Assembly (NCBI GenBank): GCA_014529385.2
Contig: CM043944.1
Coordinates: forward strand, 174,295,240-174,359,239
Reading direction: 5' to 3'
From: Adiantum capillus-veneris
Taxonomy: Eukaryota; Streptophyta; Polypodiopsida; Polypodiales; Pteridaceae
DNA: 64,000 nucleotides
Part shown: piece by piece, positions 19,091-29,894 of the stretch
Numbering within the stretch: position 1 is the stretch's first letter
Layout of the letters: each line of letters begins with the position of its first letter
The notes under the pieces: model-generated
The model's database searches: none
What the model was told of the DNA's origin: nothing
Seen by the model: only the letters and a program-made list of their open reading frames with translations
Made by a program: the position numbers and the translations under genes

Positions 19091-19380
19091 TACCCTAGAT
19101 ATAGGATCTATTTAGGGTGTGAGATGATAATGAGATAGTAGAAAGAAAGAACCAATTTTTTTGCCCCAAGTTAAAGAGGCAGAGCTGTTGACACTTTTTT
19201 CCATAGTACTTTCTAATGGTAAAGTAAGAATATGTTATCCTTGAGATAAATAATAGGATGAGATAGAAAGCTTATTATTATAATTAGATATGCATATGTA
19301 TATTATGGAAAATATACTTATGATCTAAAACGTCATAGGATAGATCTTGTAGCATTCGCTCCCACTATGTACGTGTCACA
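18393..19380. other. non-coding flank
   Basis: No gene or domain recognised. It contains a long AT array (about 19010-19085). Confidence 0.5.
19010..19085. repeat. (AT)n microsatellite
   Basis: About 75 bp of alternating AT. Confidence 0.95.
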
Positions 19381-19384
19381 GTAC

Positions 19385-19895
19385 GACACGGGATCATGAA
19401 GTGGGTGTTAGAGCTACAAGAGTTTGAGTTCAAGTTTAATCGGTCTCACATGGCCGTCATTTTGGTCAGCAAGGTTGTTGATTTTCCAGGTTATCCAAGT
19501 GTGGTGCAAGATAAAGCTAAAGAGGATCCAAGTCTCCGTCATTTTGGTCAGCAAGGTTGTTGATTTTCTAGGTTATCCAAGGGTGGTGCAAGATAAAGCT
19601 AAAGAGGATCCAGACTTGGATGGAGCATTTACCATGTGGTTCAATGGTGCATATAGGAGGGTGATATAGGCAAGGCAAAGTAATCTTCTCAAAGGCCTAT
19701 GATATGGAGGATGTCCACACCAATAATGAGGCAGAGTACCTCGCCCTCCATTTAGGTTTGAACGAGTGCATGGAGTTCGGCATTTTCGAGTTGATAGTGA
19801 AGGGATATGCGTTGTTGGTCATCAAAGAAATGGCAGGTAAGCGAGATTCCTTGAAGCATTGGTTTTTTGCTATTAGGAATCTGTTCGATGTTTAG
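19385..19895 (+). pseudogene. Ty3/gypsy RNase H remnant
   Basis: The start reads MKWVLELQEFEFKFNRSH, which matches the end of the RT-linked RNase H of plant gypsy elements (K-W-x-L-x-L-Q-E-F-D-F). Further on, DPDLDGAFTMWFNGAYRR and NNEAEYLALHLGLNECMEFG match a second RNase H of the type found in Tat-lineage elements (N-N-E-A-E-Y holds a catalytic Glu). A stop and frame changes separate the parts, and an 82-bp internal duplication disrupts the frame. It is a short, dead pol fragment on the + strand, unrelated to the minus-strand element next door. Confidence 0.7.
19454..19616 (+). repeat. 82-bp tandem duplication in the RNase H remnant
   Basis: CCGTCATTTTGGTCAGCAAG begins at 19454 and again at 19536, each followed by about 60 nearly identical bases. 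The period of 82 is not a multiple of three, so it shifts the frame. Confidence 0.9.
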
Positions 19896-20322
19896 CCCAT
19901 GTCTTCTCCACGGCCACCACTATCCAATCTGGTGAGGCTAGACATTTTGAGGACTGTTGATACATATATACTCAATTGCTAATGTTGTGCATACAAATGT
20001 GTGGAAAGAGGCCTATGGTTGATGAGAAATCATGTATGGTTTTTTTGAGCTTTCAAGATAACATCTGTGGATCTTCTCTACTTATGTGAAGAAAATAGAG
20101 AGCATGTGTATTATTGTAGCTCTGGAGCCTGCAGTCTATGTTTGTCATCACTAGCTTGCTCTATAAGAATGGTTGTTTGGAAACTTGAAGGCTTCACTTA
20201 TATAGTGAGATTTTTTTGGATTCATACTCAAACATTTGTACCTCTCTTCTTTCCTCTAAGAATATCAATGTTTGACCATGTTATATGCCTTATCTGTGTG
20301 AAACACTGAGACAACAAGAGGA

Positions 20323-20326
<4 letters not shown>

Positions 20327-20406
<80 letters not shown>
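20327..20406. repeat. (GA)n microsatellite
   Basis: About 80 bp of GA with one AAA interruption. Confidence 0.95.
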
Positions 20407-20411
<5 letters not shown>

Positions 20412-20423
20412 ATATTATCGTCC

Positions 20424-20460
20424 TCGGAGGTCAAATATGACCTATGGGACCAACGTTACA
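20424..20460 (-). repeat. LTR-end-like fragment shared with 61170-61217
   Basis: CGGAGGTCAAATATGACCTATGGGACC...CGTTACA lies next to a GA array. The same sequence with few changes is at 61170-61217, also next to a GA array. On the minus strand both begin TGTAA(C/T)GTT, as an LTR would. Confidence 0.55.
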
Positions 20461-20494
20461 TGTGATGTAGAGAGAGAGAGAGAGAGAGAGAGTG

Positions 20495-20636
20495 TGTAAA
20501 ACCCTAGGACTGCCTAGCCTTGATCCTGCGCCCAACCTCCCTTTATAGGCCTTGCCCCCAAGATCTCGTCTCCATTGGCAGCCAGCCCTTGCCAGCCTGC
20601 CGGTCCTTGACCTCCAAGGTGGCCCTTGGCCTAACA
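20495..20636 (-). repeat. 3' LTR of the old element
   Basis: Direct copy of 25752-25890, flanked on the inner side by a purine tract at 20641-20652. Confidence 0.6.
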
Positions 20637-23600
20637 TTACTCCCCCCTTGGAGAAGTGTTTTCGTCCTTGAAAACAAGAGTGGTGATACACTAATGTTTT
20701 CCACAGTGGCATCCTGCATGGATCCAGATGTTTTTCTGATCGGAACACAGTTTAGTAGGAGGTTCAATGAAACCAAGATTGACATCTTGATTCTCCTCAT
20801 TGTTGTCCATTTGAGACCATCTTGTGTTACGGTTCCAATCCAATCATAGTGTGTAGACTCCATTTAGAATGCACATGAACATGCTAAACGAGTTATCACA
20901 ACAAAGATGTATCTGAAAGAGTACCTCTTTTCACTTTCCATGAAAGTAACTTGCTAACATAACTCATCAACCAAGTGTAAGTCCTTGACTTGTTCTCAAA
21001 TTTCATCTCAGTAAACAACTCCACCATAATTAGTGTTCAAGGTTGAGAACCTGACTTATACATGAAGAGACTAAACCTAGTCGCAAACATGCTTTAACTG
21101 ATGGAAAGCAAACTCCATTAGAGCAACCAATGCTTACTAATCAGATGGCTTGGTACTAATGTACGCACTTTGCATATACTTTAGCACAAGATTACAATTT
21201 GTGATCTACCTATCCCCTTGGATATCTGACAGTAATGAGGTGTGTTTCCCCCACGGTTTACAGACAGTCTTCGCAGATGACTGGTAAACGGGGATCACAA
21301 TGTTGTACAACATTGCTGAGGAATCAACAATGGCCTGAATAACCATCGTGGTCAACGTGAAAAAACCACAAGCACCGAAACCGAGCCATGACCTCTATTG
21401 GTGATTGGTAGACCCCAAAAGGAATCTCATAGAGATATTGCACATAGAGTGAAAAACGCTTCATAAGTAACTAATGTGATGAATATGCATGCCGCTCCAA
21501 ATCAGCCTTTGCTAAACACTAGGGCCCATAACACCTAGTGTGCATGCATTTAGCAAAAAATATATCTGAACCTATATATCCATGATCATAAGTATCAATA
21601 CTTATGGCGAATGTGATGCTCCTAGCACACATTAAAAGGAGTATAAATAGTTCTGAAAAAAAACTACATACTTTCTGCTGCAATCATTTGCAAGCCGTGC
21701 TGAAACGTTGGAACCATAATAGAAGTTGAAACATGAATCACTTCTAGGTACAAACAATGAAACCTTTTCATTAACAACTCATAGCCGTGCTATATGCATA
21801 AAAAACCATATGTAATGTTGTTTAGCTGCACTTGTACCTTAACAAGTCATTCTAAGTATTCGACAATTTTTGGCCATCGAAATTGCTCCTAATACGTGTG
21901 CTGAAAATGGTCTAGAAAATAGATTGGACCAGCACCTAGGGACTTTGTTGGAACGCATACTTGAAATAGTGAGCGCCAATGTTAATCCCACAGACTCATA
22001 TTCTCCACATGTGGAATATGTCTCATGTAAGGATGTCTAAAAAAAAGAACATCCTTGAAGTACAAGATGTACTTGTGCGTGGAGGTAACTGCAAACACTC
22101 TACGACGGGAGTGAGAGGGACCCTCATTAGCCTTGCTCCACCTGGCTAAACCAAACTCCGTGAGTTCCTAGACCACGTTGCATCCCATGTGACAACATGT
22201 GCGAAATAAACCCTACAAGTGGGTCTATAACTGCATAATGCAGAAACTTATTTTGGACACCACAGCCCAAATTGCGTGGCTCTTACATGACCTTGTCATT
22301 TCTCTGAAGAGTAAACATAGTTTATGCATCCTATGTAAAAAATCAAACCAAAAGAAACAAAACCAAAATAGATGCGTACCTGTAGCGGAGTGAAAAGCAC
22401 CTACTCAAATTTTCCGTTGGCAAAAGCCTAGGAACACTAATTGAAAATTAGTGAAATGCAAGTAGTATTGCACATGTAACCTTGGGTGTTGCATTTGCAA
22501 ACCAGACCCCTTGGTTAAAATCAACATTGTCAAACCCCTTGGTTAAACTTTGCAGGAAAACTGCTCAACTAGCAGCCGATAGTATCTTAATTTAACTTTG
22601 GAAGCTGAAATTATCCACGAGCCCTTGGCAGCTTATGGACTTCTCTCCTTGAAAGTGCAAGTGTGAAGATTCCAAAAATTGACAGTCACACATAATAAGT
22701 GATTTAATAATCACACGAGTTGGGTCTTACCCCAAAATTGGACTCATATAGACACTTGTAGTGCTAGAGATAAAATAGGAGATCCACTGAAGTTGGAATC
22801 GTATTCACAACTAGATCTTTTCCAGACCCAAAAGTCCATAATCTTGGGTCCGTGCTGTCTGAAATGCTGGCGTCATCTATACACCTTGGTAGAGATAAGC
22901 CCTTACGAGTTTAAGACGTTCAAAAACGCAACTTGATTTTCACACTCAAATTATGTAATGCCACAATAATGCCCAAAAAATCACTAATGGCAAGAATCTT
23001 GCTTGTCCATTATAATCGATGGGTACTTAACTGGATAGAAGTGTTCGATCTTGAAATCAATCATTGATGGACTACAAACAGATGGCTCGTAGCCCTTCCT
23101 GTTACCGTATTGACATAGAAAGATTTATATAACATCATGTCCAATTGCACCTTGCCCGCAGAGAATGAGAAAGGAGAAAGAAAAAATGATGGGCTAAGGA
23201 AAAGTTCGTATTCTACTGTATTGAATGCCCCTTGCGTATGTCTCTAGGCAAAAAATAGTTGTGTGATAGCTTATTCTGTAAGCATACAACAGTGTGCCTG
23301 TGCAACACTCTCCTAGAGAGAGGTACCATAAGTCACATATTATCGCATGTACCTTGTATGTGATCTGTACCATGGTAATTGAAATACGGCACTTTGCCTA
23401 TGAATAAACATAAAAAATAACATACCTCGTCCTTGACAGAGTAGCTAGTATTATGGCGGAAGCATATGCCATGATGGGGTGTCCATCGTACGAGTACGTC
23501 GTGCATACATATCAAAAATAGAATAACAAGACCATGGCTACAATGACAGTCTCAACCATGTGAGCCTGTGTTATACGTGCCTTGCACAATCACACTTGTA

Positions 23601-25402
23601 TGGATACATCACAGTGCGCCGTTGAGTAAATTGTGAGCTTATATCCACGTAGTGCTAAAGATGTGTGCCATTATCATTGATCTACAATCAATCGAGAATA
23701 CCTTGGCACATAAGATAAGCTATGCTTCACATGAAGATAGGCAAAGCACTTTGCTTTGTACAATGGCTTCTTAGGGAGTCTGCCCAAGCAATTTGCTTTG
23801 CACAGCAGAGAGATCTTTTCCAAAATGAAAAGTAAAACATAGACGAAAACAAACATAACTTGAAAGTGACTAACCTTGTCGCCCACTTGTGGGTAGGTCT
23901 CTGAAAGTGCGCTCGAATTCGGCTCATAGCCATATATACAAATAATGGGAGAGTTGTCGGATATCCCACACATGCCTCCTTGGCTTGGTTTAATCAATCT
24001 CTAGTGAGAAAATGGGCATACATGTTGCAAAGATGGCCAAGTTCGTGTGCTGATAGCATCTTCCGAACATTGGAAACTACTATGCAATATATCATAGAGG
24101 GAAGCCTTGCTCCTAGAATTCGATCAGTAAGATGAGATAGAACTGATACTGAATGCTCATAGCAAATAGGTATGCTTGTTGAAATACATGTGTCCAAGTA
24201 GAGAATATCTTGTCAAAATTTTATAGAGAATCAGCCTTGCCAAATCGTGCAGCGTATTGAGAATCATGAGATTGCCCAATAGTGATAGAGAGAGCATCTG
24301 TAGCTTAACTATCAAGAGTCGACTATTGTCAAACACTAGTGAGTGCCCTTGGCATCTAAATTCATAGCATCCCGTATGTGTGGTGATCGCATTGGATTCA
24401 GCTCATAGCGGTGGATGTCAATGTGTTTACCACTGCTTCATATACTTATGTGGCTTGCTCCTTTGCAAGCAGCAACTAGAAGTGATTATGCATCCAATGC
24501 ATGGAGCCGTCTCCTAAAAAGCTTGTTTCTTGGAAAAAAGAGGACATAGTAAAAGAAATATTAAGCAATGAGAGCTATGGCCCAATTGATTTACAACCTT
24601 GCTGCCACTCCCTGTAAGCGATGATTGCCTTAAAGGCAAGGCATCATAGCATGTAGAAATCCATTTTCACAAACCTCCATGATACTCAGCTATAAAATTC
24701 ATATCAAGGTCTCAAGTAGCCCTGTAGGGAGCCTTTCTCCTTAATCTATACCTAATGACATACCATGCATGTATCCAAACCGGGTTAAAGGAAATTACCA
24801 AACTTGGAAATGTCAAAAACGCCGTGCAGATATAGCCATGCTATCGTCATTAAGTTCCTTGAGTGTTGTTGTAAAATGAACTCTGGATCACATTAGCATA
24901 TAAATAAAACCATTCTTGAACCTATTCTAGTCTCGCTCTCAACACAAGCTGTGCTTGTTGGCAACGTCATACGGGTTCATACTCCATAGACATCGTGGAT
25001 AGCTTCATATGGAATTATATTTCATAATCTAAACATGTTGGATTTACCTTGCTTATGCGGATTTGTACATCGAGTGGATGACTCGTTCAATGTCGATACA
25101 TCCATATAGTGTGCCTTTTTCTTGCCGATATGTGCGCATGTTGAACGAGGCCAAAGTCGACAACCCCTGTTGAATCTGTGGATTTAGGCTTTTTATGGCA
25201 GCTCGCAACCAACCTTGCATGTCACCATCAACTGCACAGATTACGTGGACTACCGCCCTTGTTCAAGGATTTAGTCTTCAATCCCATGGGCACTGGCCCT
25301 TATTGGAAAAACAAAATCCTTTGCCCTAAGGCCAAAGGCCTTTGGGCGCTTAAGTGTGAAAAAACAACGAACTCAGGGCATGGCGATGGCGCAGCAAAGT
25401 GC

Positions 25403-25484
<82 letters not shown>

Positions 25485-25751
25485 TGCTTGTTGTAGTGCG
25501 GCCCAGTGCTCGCCCCTGTGACATGAAATCCTCCCCACAGCCTCACGCTCAAAATGAGCCCGCCCTCGGGGTGTTTGGCGGTGGTCGTTGTTCTCTCCCC
25601 CCTTGCCACAAGCGACCCTGCACATGAGCCAAGCTTGGCTACGACATGCCCACCTGAGTAGAGCTCTACTCCACGGCATGCACATGCAAACCTGCAAAAA
25701 GGTGAGGTCCACGACCCCTTGGTTCCAGATTATCCTAAGCTTTGATATCAG
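20637..25751 (-). other. interior of the old LTR element
   Basis: No long open frame. Apart from the Pol-tail-like segment near 20640-20700, no conserved protein motif was found on either strand. It includes a GA array at 25407-25484. Confidence 0.5.
25407..25484. repeat. (GA)n microsatellite
   Basis: About 78 bp of GA with two AAAGAG interruptions. Confidence 0.95.
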
Positions 25752-25887
25752 TGTAAAACCATGGGACTGTCTAGCCTTGATCCTTCGCCCAACCTCCCTT
25801 TATAGCCCTTGCCCCTAGGATCTTGTCTCCATCGGCAGCCGGCCCTTGGCCCCCGCCCGGTCCTTGATCTCGAGAGTGTCCCTTGGC

Positions 25888-25890
<3 letters not shown>
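25752..25890 (-). repeat. 5' LTR of the old element
   Basis: Direct copy of 20495-20636, next to an iMet-like primer-binding site at about 25735-25751. Its outer end dissolves into a GA array. Confidence 0.6.
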
Positions 25891-25960
<70 letters not shown>

Positions 25961-26037
25961 CCCCTCTACCACATGTCAAGACGTCTTCCATCCGGCGGCT
26001 TCAACCGAGTGTTTAGTTATGCAAGCAAAGTAGTGAG

Positions 26038-26107
<70 letters not shown>

Positions 26108-26184
26108 CCCCTCTACCACATGTCAAGACGTCTTCCATCCGGCGGCTTCAACCGAGTGTTTAGTTATGCAAGCAAAGTAGTGAG

Positions 26185-26228
<44 letters not shown>

Positions 26229-26252
26229 GAGAGAGTTGTGTGTGAGAGAGAG
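25891..26252. repeat. GA arrays and a 147-bp tandem duplication
   Basis: After a GA array (25891-25958), a unit starting GTCCCCTCTACCACATGTC and ending in its own GA array occurs at 25959-26105 and again from 26106, with the unique part identical in both. Confidence 0.9.
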
Positions 26253-26577
26253 AGAGGGTTGTAGCACTACGTGGTGCAATTTCCTTGATCTGGCTTCTTT
26301 CCCATAGCATCCCAAAGTGGGTATTTTTCTTGCTTGCTTGCAATCCCATAGTGGCATAATGTATGTCCTGCTAACTCTTGCAACACACGCCACGCAAGGC
26401 AACAAATTGCCACGAGTTCAATGCTATCACTGCTCCACTAGAATTGAACTTTAAGGCTTATTAACCAATGCACTTTGAAGTTTGCACTGTTTGAACTTGG
26501 AGCTATGGTCCATTACACTTTGTGGCCCTTCTCTCTCTCGTCCTTGCAGGATTCACACTCTCCACCTGCAGGTGTAG

Positions 26578-26579
<2 letters not shown>

Positions 26580-26645
<66 letters not shown>
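26580..26645. repeat. (CT)n-(CA)n compound microsatellite
   Basis: About 28 bp of CT pass directly into about 37 bp of CA. Confidence 0.95.
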
Positions 26646-26647
<2 letters not shown>

Positions 26648-26661
26648 CAGAGCCTCTCATC

Positions 26662-27855
26662 GTGACAACATGGTGAGGTGGTGGACAATGATAGTCCTCC
26701 CCATATGGGTACTGTTTAATGACACCTATAGTGAGGAGATGGCTCATGGACTATGGAACGACAGGGTTGCAGTACCAAGACGACAAGCATAGGGGAGTAG
26801 CTAATCAGAACCAAGGGCCTCTCTCCCTCTCTACCCTTCTTGATTCTTCTTTGTGAATTTAAGAGTGAGCAACACAACTCATGATGATCTACTGCCAATA
26901 ATTATGAGGTAGGGCTTGCTTTCCACATCTCTTGAAGTGATGCACTTATTGCAAGGCATGTCCAACACATGTACATGCATGTTTGACTATTTTCCATCTC
27001 CAAACTGTTAGTCAAGGGGGCTCTTGAAACATGTCATGTGCAGCATTGAGCAATGCTTTGATCGTCAAGTAAGGTACAATCAGAGCAAACATTGTAGCCT
27101 ATTTTCAAATCTTATTTTGATTGTTATTTAGGAGCAATTTTATTGTGATGGGTGATTGAGGTTATGCTGGAGAAAATGTTGTAAGGGAAGCAAAAGGTGA
27201 TTAGCATAGGTGGAATAATGAGGTGCTCACTGCTGAAATTGTTGAAGTGAGTTTCCGGGAGCTATCAAGTAACACATACCGAGGCAAGTTTGTGGGTTGA
27301 TTGGTATGTGAAGATTGCATGTGCACGCTGCGACGCTTCAAGGATGTAGAGGTGCACCCTTTCTCCCCCCTAAGTTGAAGTCTTCTCCTCTCCTATAGCA
27401 TCACGGACATCACTAAGGTAGCTTTGGGCCGTATGCTTGTTTGGGATTTGGAAAAAGAAAAAGTTATGGCCATGCTGATTCAAGATTCTCAGATGTGGGG
27501 TGCTTATTGAAGGCAAGTGAGGTATGCTAGAGCATATGGCTTGAATATGGCACTCACCGATGCACCTAAAAGTTGGTTGTCTGGTTTATGCCATTGATCA
27601 TTTGTACAAACGTATGTTGTAGCACTTCAAGGATGTAGAGGTGTGCCCTTTCTCCGCCCCTTAAGTCTTCTCCTCTCATATAGCATCAAGGACATCGCTG
27701 AGGTAGCATTGGGCCATATGCATGGGCTATGCTAAGAGATATGAGTCTATGGAGAAATTTCATAACTTGATGGTAGCCCAAGCCGTATATTTAATTATTG
27801 GAGTACTGGCACGATTATAAGGTAGATTGTTGTTGTTTGCTAGAAGCCTTGTTTT
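26662..27855. repeat. direct repeat, copy A (about 1.2 kb)
   Basis: Starts ACAACATGGTGAGGTGGTGG and aligns along its length with 28260-29120 at roughly 80-85% by eye. It contains an extra internal duplication: AGGATGTAGAGGTG at about 27340 and 27630, each followed by the CCCTTTCTCC...GCATCA(C/A)GGACATC block. No coding recognised. Confidence 0.8.
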
Positions 27856-28259
27856 ATGTGTAAGGTGTAAGATGAGAGAGGGATTTTAACCCAGTCCACA
27901 TGTAATATATTTTTGTAGAAAGAAGACATCTTTTCTCTTTCTCTAACTAAGACAAAGTATTATTGGCTCAGAGCATATAAATTGTCCTATTTGGATTTGA
28001 AAATGGAATTTGTATTCTTTCTAGGTGCACTTGCATCTATTGCATCATCAACAAAGATGCTCTTTCGGAACATAAACAAATGCACTCTTTTTAAGCTTAG
28101 AAAATTTTACATCGAAAATTTTATATCGTGGTTGTCAGCTTCAAAGAAGCATCATTAAGTGCAAGCAACATGGATGTACCGACAAGACTATCAAGCTCAA
28201 AAATTCAAGACATATGCCTATCACTCCTATCAGCATCACAGAATGTAGAAGCTAGGATG
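27856..28259. other. spacer between the direct repeats
   Basis: About 400 bp of AT-rich sequence; no gene or RNA recognised. Confidence 0.5.
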
Positions 28260-29120
28260 TTGACAACATGGTGAGGTGGTGGACAATGATAACCCTTCCC
28301 ATATGGGTTCTGTTTAATGACCCCTATAGTGAGAAGATGGCTTATGGACTATGGCACGACAAGGTTGCAGTACCAAGACGGAAAGCAGAGGGGAGCAGCT
28401 AATTAGGACCAAGGACCTCTCTCCTTCTCTACCCTTCTTGTTTCTTTTGTGAATTTGAGAGAGCAACACGGCTCAGGACGATCTACTACCAATAATTATG
28501 CAGATAGGGCTTGCTCTCCACATCTCTTGGAGTGTTGCACTTATTGCTAGGCATGTCCAAAACATGTACATGCATGGTCGACTATCTTCAATCTCCGAAT
28601 TGTTAGTCAAGGGGGCTCTTGAGACATGTCATGTGGAGAGTTGAGCAATGTTTTGGCCATCAAGTGTGGTATAATCACAGCAAATATTGTAGCCTATTTT
28701 CAAATCTTATTCTGATTTTTATTTAGGAGTAATTTTATTGCAATGGGTGATTGAGGAAATGTTGGAGAAAATGTTTCCGCGAAGGCAAAAGGTGATTAGC
28801 TAGGTGGAATAGTGCTCACTGTTGAAATAATAGAAGTACGTTTCTGGGAGCTATCAAGTGACATATACCAGGGCAAGTTTGTGGGCTGATTGGTATGCGA
28901 AGATTGCATGTGCATGTGGCGACTGCGCCCTTTCTCCCCCTGAATTGAAGTCTTCTCCTCTCCTATAGCATCAAGGACGTCATTGAGGTAGTGTTAGCCA
29001 TATGCCTAGGCTATGCTGAGAGAGATGAGTACGTGGAGAAATTTCATAACTTAATGTAGCCCCAAGCCATGTATTTAATTATTGGAGTGGCACGTTTATA
29101 AGATAAGAGTGTTGTTTGCA
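28260..29120. repeat. direct repeat, copy B (about 0.86 kb)
   Basis: Copy of 26662-27855 lacking the internal ~290-bp duplication. Confidence 0.8.
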
Positions 29121-29194
29121 AGAACACAAATTTGTCCTTTAACGAAGAGGCCACATTTGTAGGTTATATGAGAGCATTTGGAGCCTATATTACA

Positions 29195-29198
<4 letters not shown>

Positions 29199-29257
<59 letters not shown>

Positions 29258-29259
29258 AA
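29199..29259. repeat. (CT)n-(CA)n compound microsatellite
   Basis: CT array, a short CACTCTCT interruption, then CA. Confidence 0.95.
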
Positions 29260-29493
29260 CCTTGGCTTTCATGGTCACTTCTTCAATCTACCCAAAAGCA
29301 TTACATGCACATAGTATTGACATGTCTAAGCTAAGAGAATCCACATAAGACCATCGACCACGTGGTGCAAAATTCTTGCTTCGACAATGCTCCAAGTGAG
29401 AGAGAGCTGCAGACATGCCCCACACACAGACACACAAATGAGGGGATTACATTTGCAATGACCTGTGTAAGCTCTCAAAGATACACCTGAATT

Positions 29494-29499
<6 letters not shown>

Positions 29500-29564
<65 letters not shown>
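29500..29564. repeat. (GA)n followed by about 31 G
   Basis: A GA array ends in an uninterrupted G run. A second, shorter GA array with GGGGGG is at 29631-29662. Confidence 0.95.
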
Positions 29565-29565
<1 letters not shown>

Positions 29566-29566
<1 letters not shown>

Positions 29567-29624
29567 AACTACTTCAAGCAGCCCTTCATCATTTGTACTG
29601 ACTACAAAAACAACTAATTAGATC

Positions 29625-29661
<37 letters not shown>

Positions 29662-29732
29662 TGTAGTTAACTACTTCAACAACAAGTCCTCCATCTTTTG
29701 AACTAATTACGAAAACAACTAATTAAGGTCAT
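29566..29732. repeat. diverged tandem duplication around the second GA array
   Basis: AACTACTTCAAGCAGCCCTT...AAAACAACTAATTAGATC at 29567-29623 recurs as AACTACTTCAACAACAAGTC...AAAACAACTAATTAAGGTC at 29670-29730. Confidence 0.7.
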
Positions 29733-29894
29733 TCAAAGCCAACTTAATTAAAAAAAGTTTTTTTCACACCTTATGAATATCGTGTGTGATGAGGTAATAG
29801 CGATATGGTGATGTTCATTTCTAAATTCTAATGCTTCTCCCATCCTCTTATCAGGCCTCTGTTCTTGCGGCCAAAAATGAAGAATGAAACACGG

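Larger units (their letters stand above)
20495..25890 (-). mobile_element. old LTR retrotransposon with no recognisable coding, about 5.4 kb
   Basis: A segment of about 140 bp starting TGTAAAACC on the + strand is present at 20495-20636 and 25752-25890 in direct orientation (shared wording CTAGCCTTGATCC...CCCAACCTCCCTTTATAG...CCCTTGGCC). Next to the right copy the minus strand reads TGATATCAAAGCTTAGG, close to the tRNA-iMet primer site TGGTATCAGAGCTTAGG. Next to the left copy the minus strand has a purine tract (CCAAGGGGGGAG) and, before it, a short coding-like tail of the type that ends plant gypsy Pol. These marks make 20495-25890 a minus-strand LTR element. The 5.1-kb interior has many stops and no RT, protease or integrase I could find, so it is either a heavily decayed element or a non-autonomous LARD-type derivative. 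Confidence 0.65.

Noticed and set aside
23674-23997. 107-codon minus-strand frame as a gene
   Set aside because: Two overlapping frames are open, neither has a domain, and the region is the interior of a decayed LTR element.
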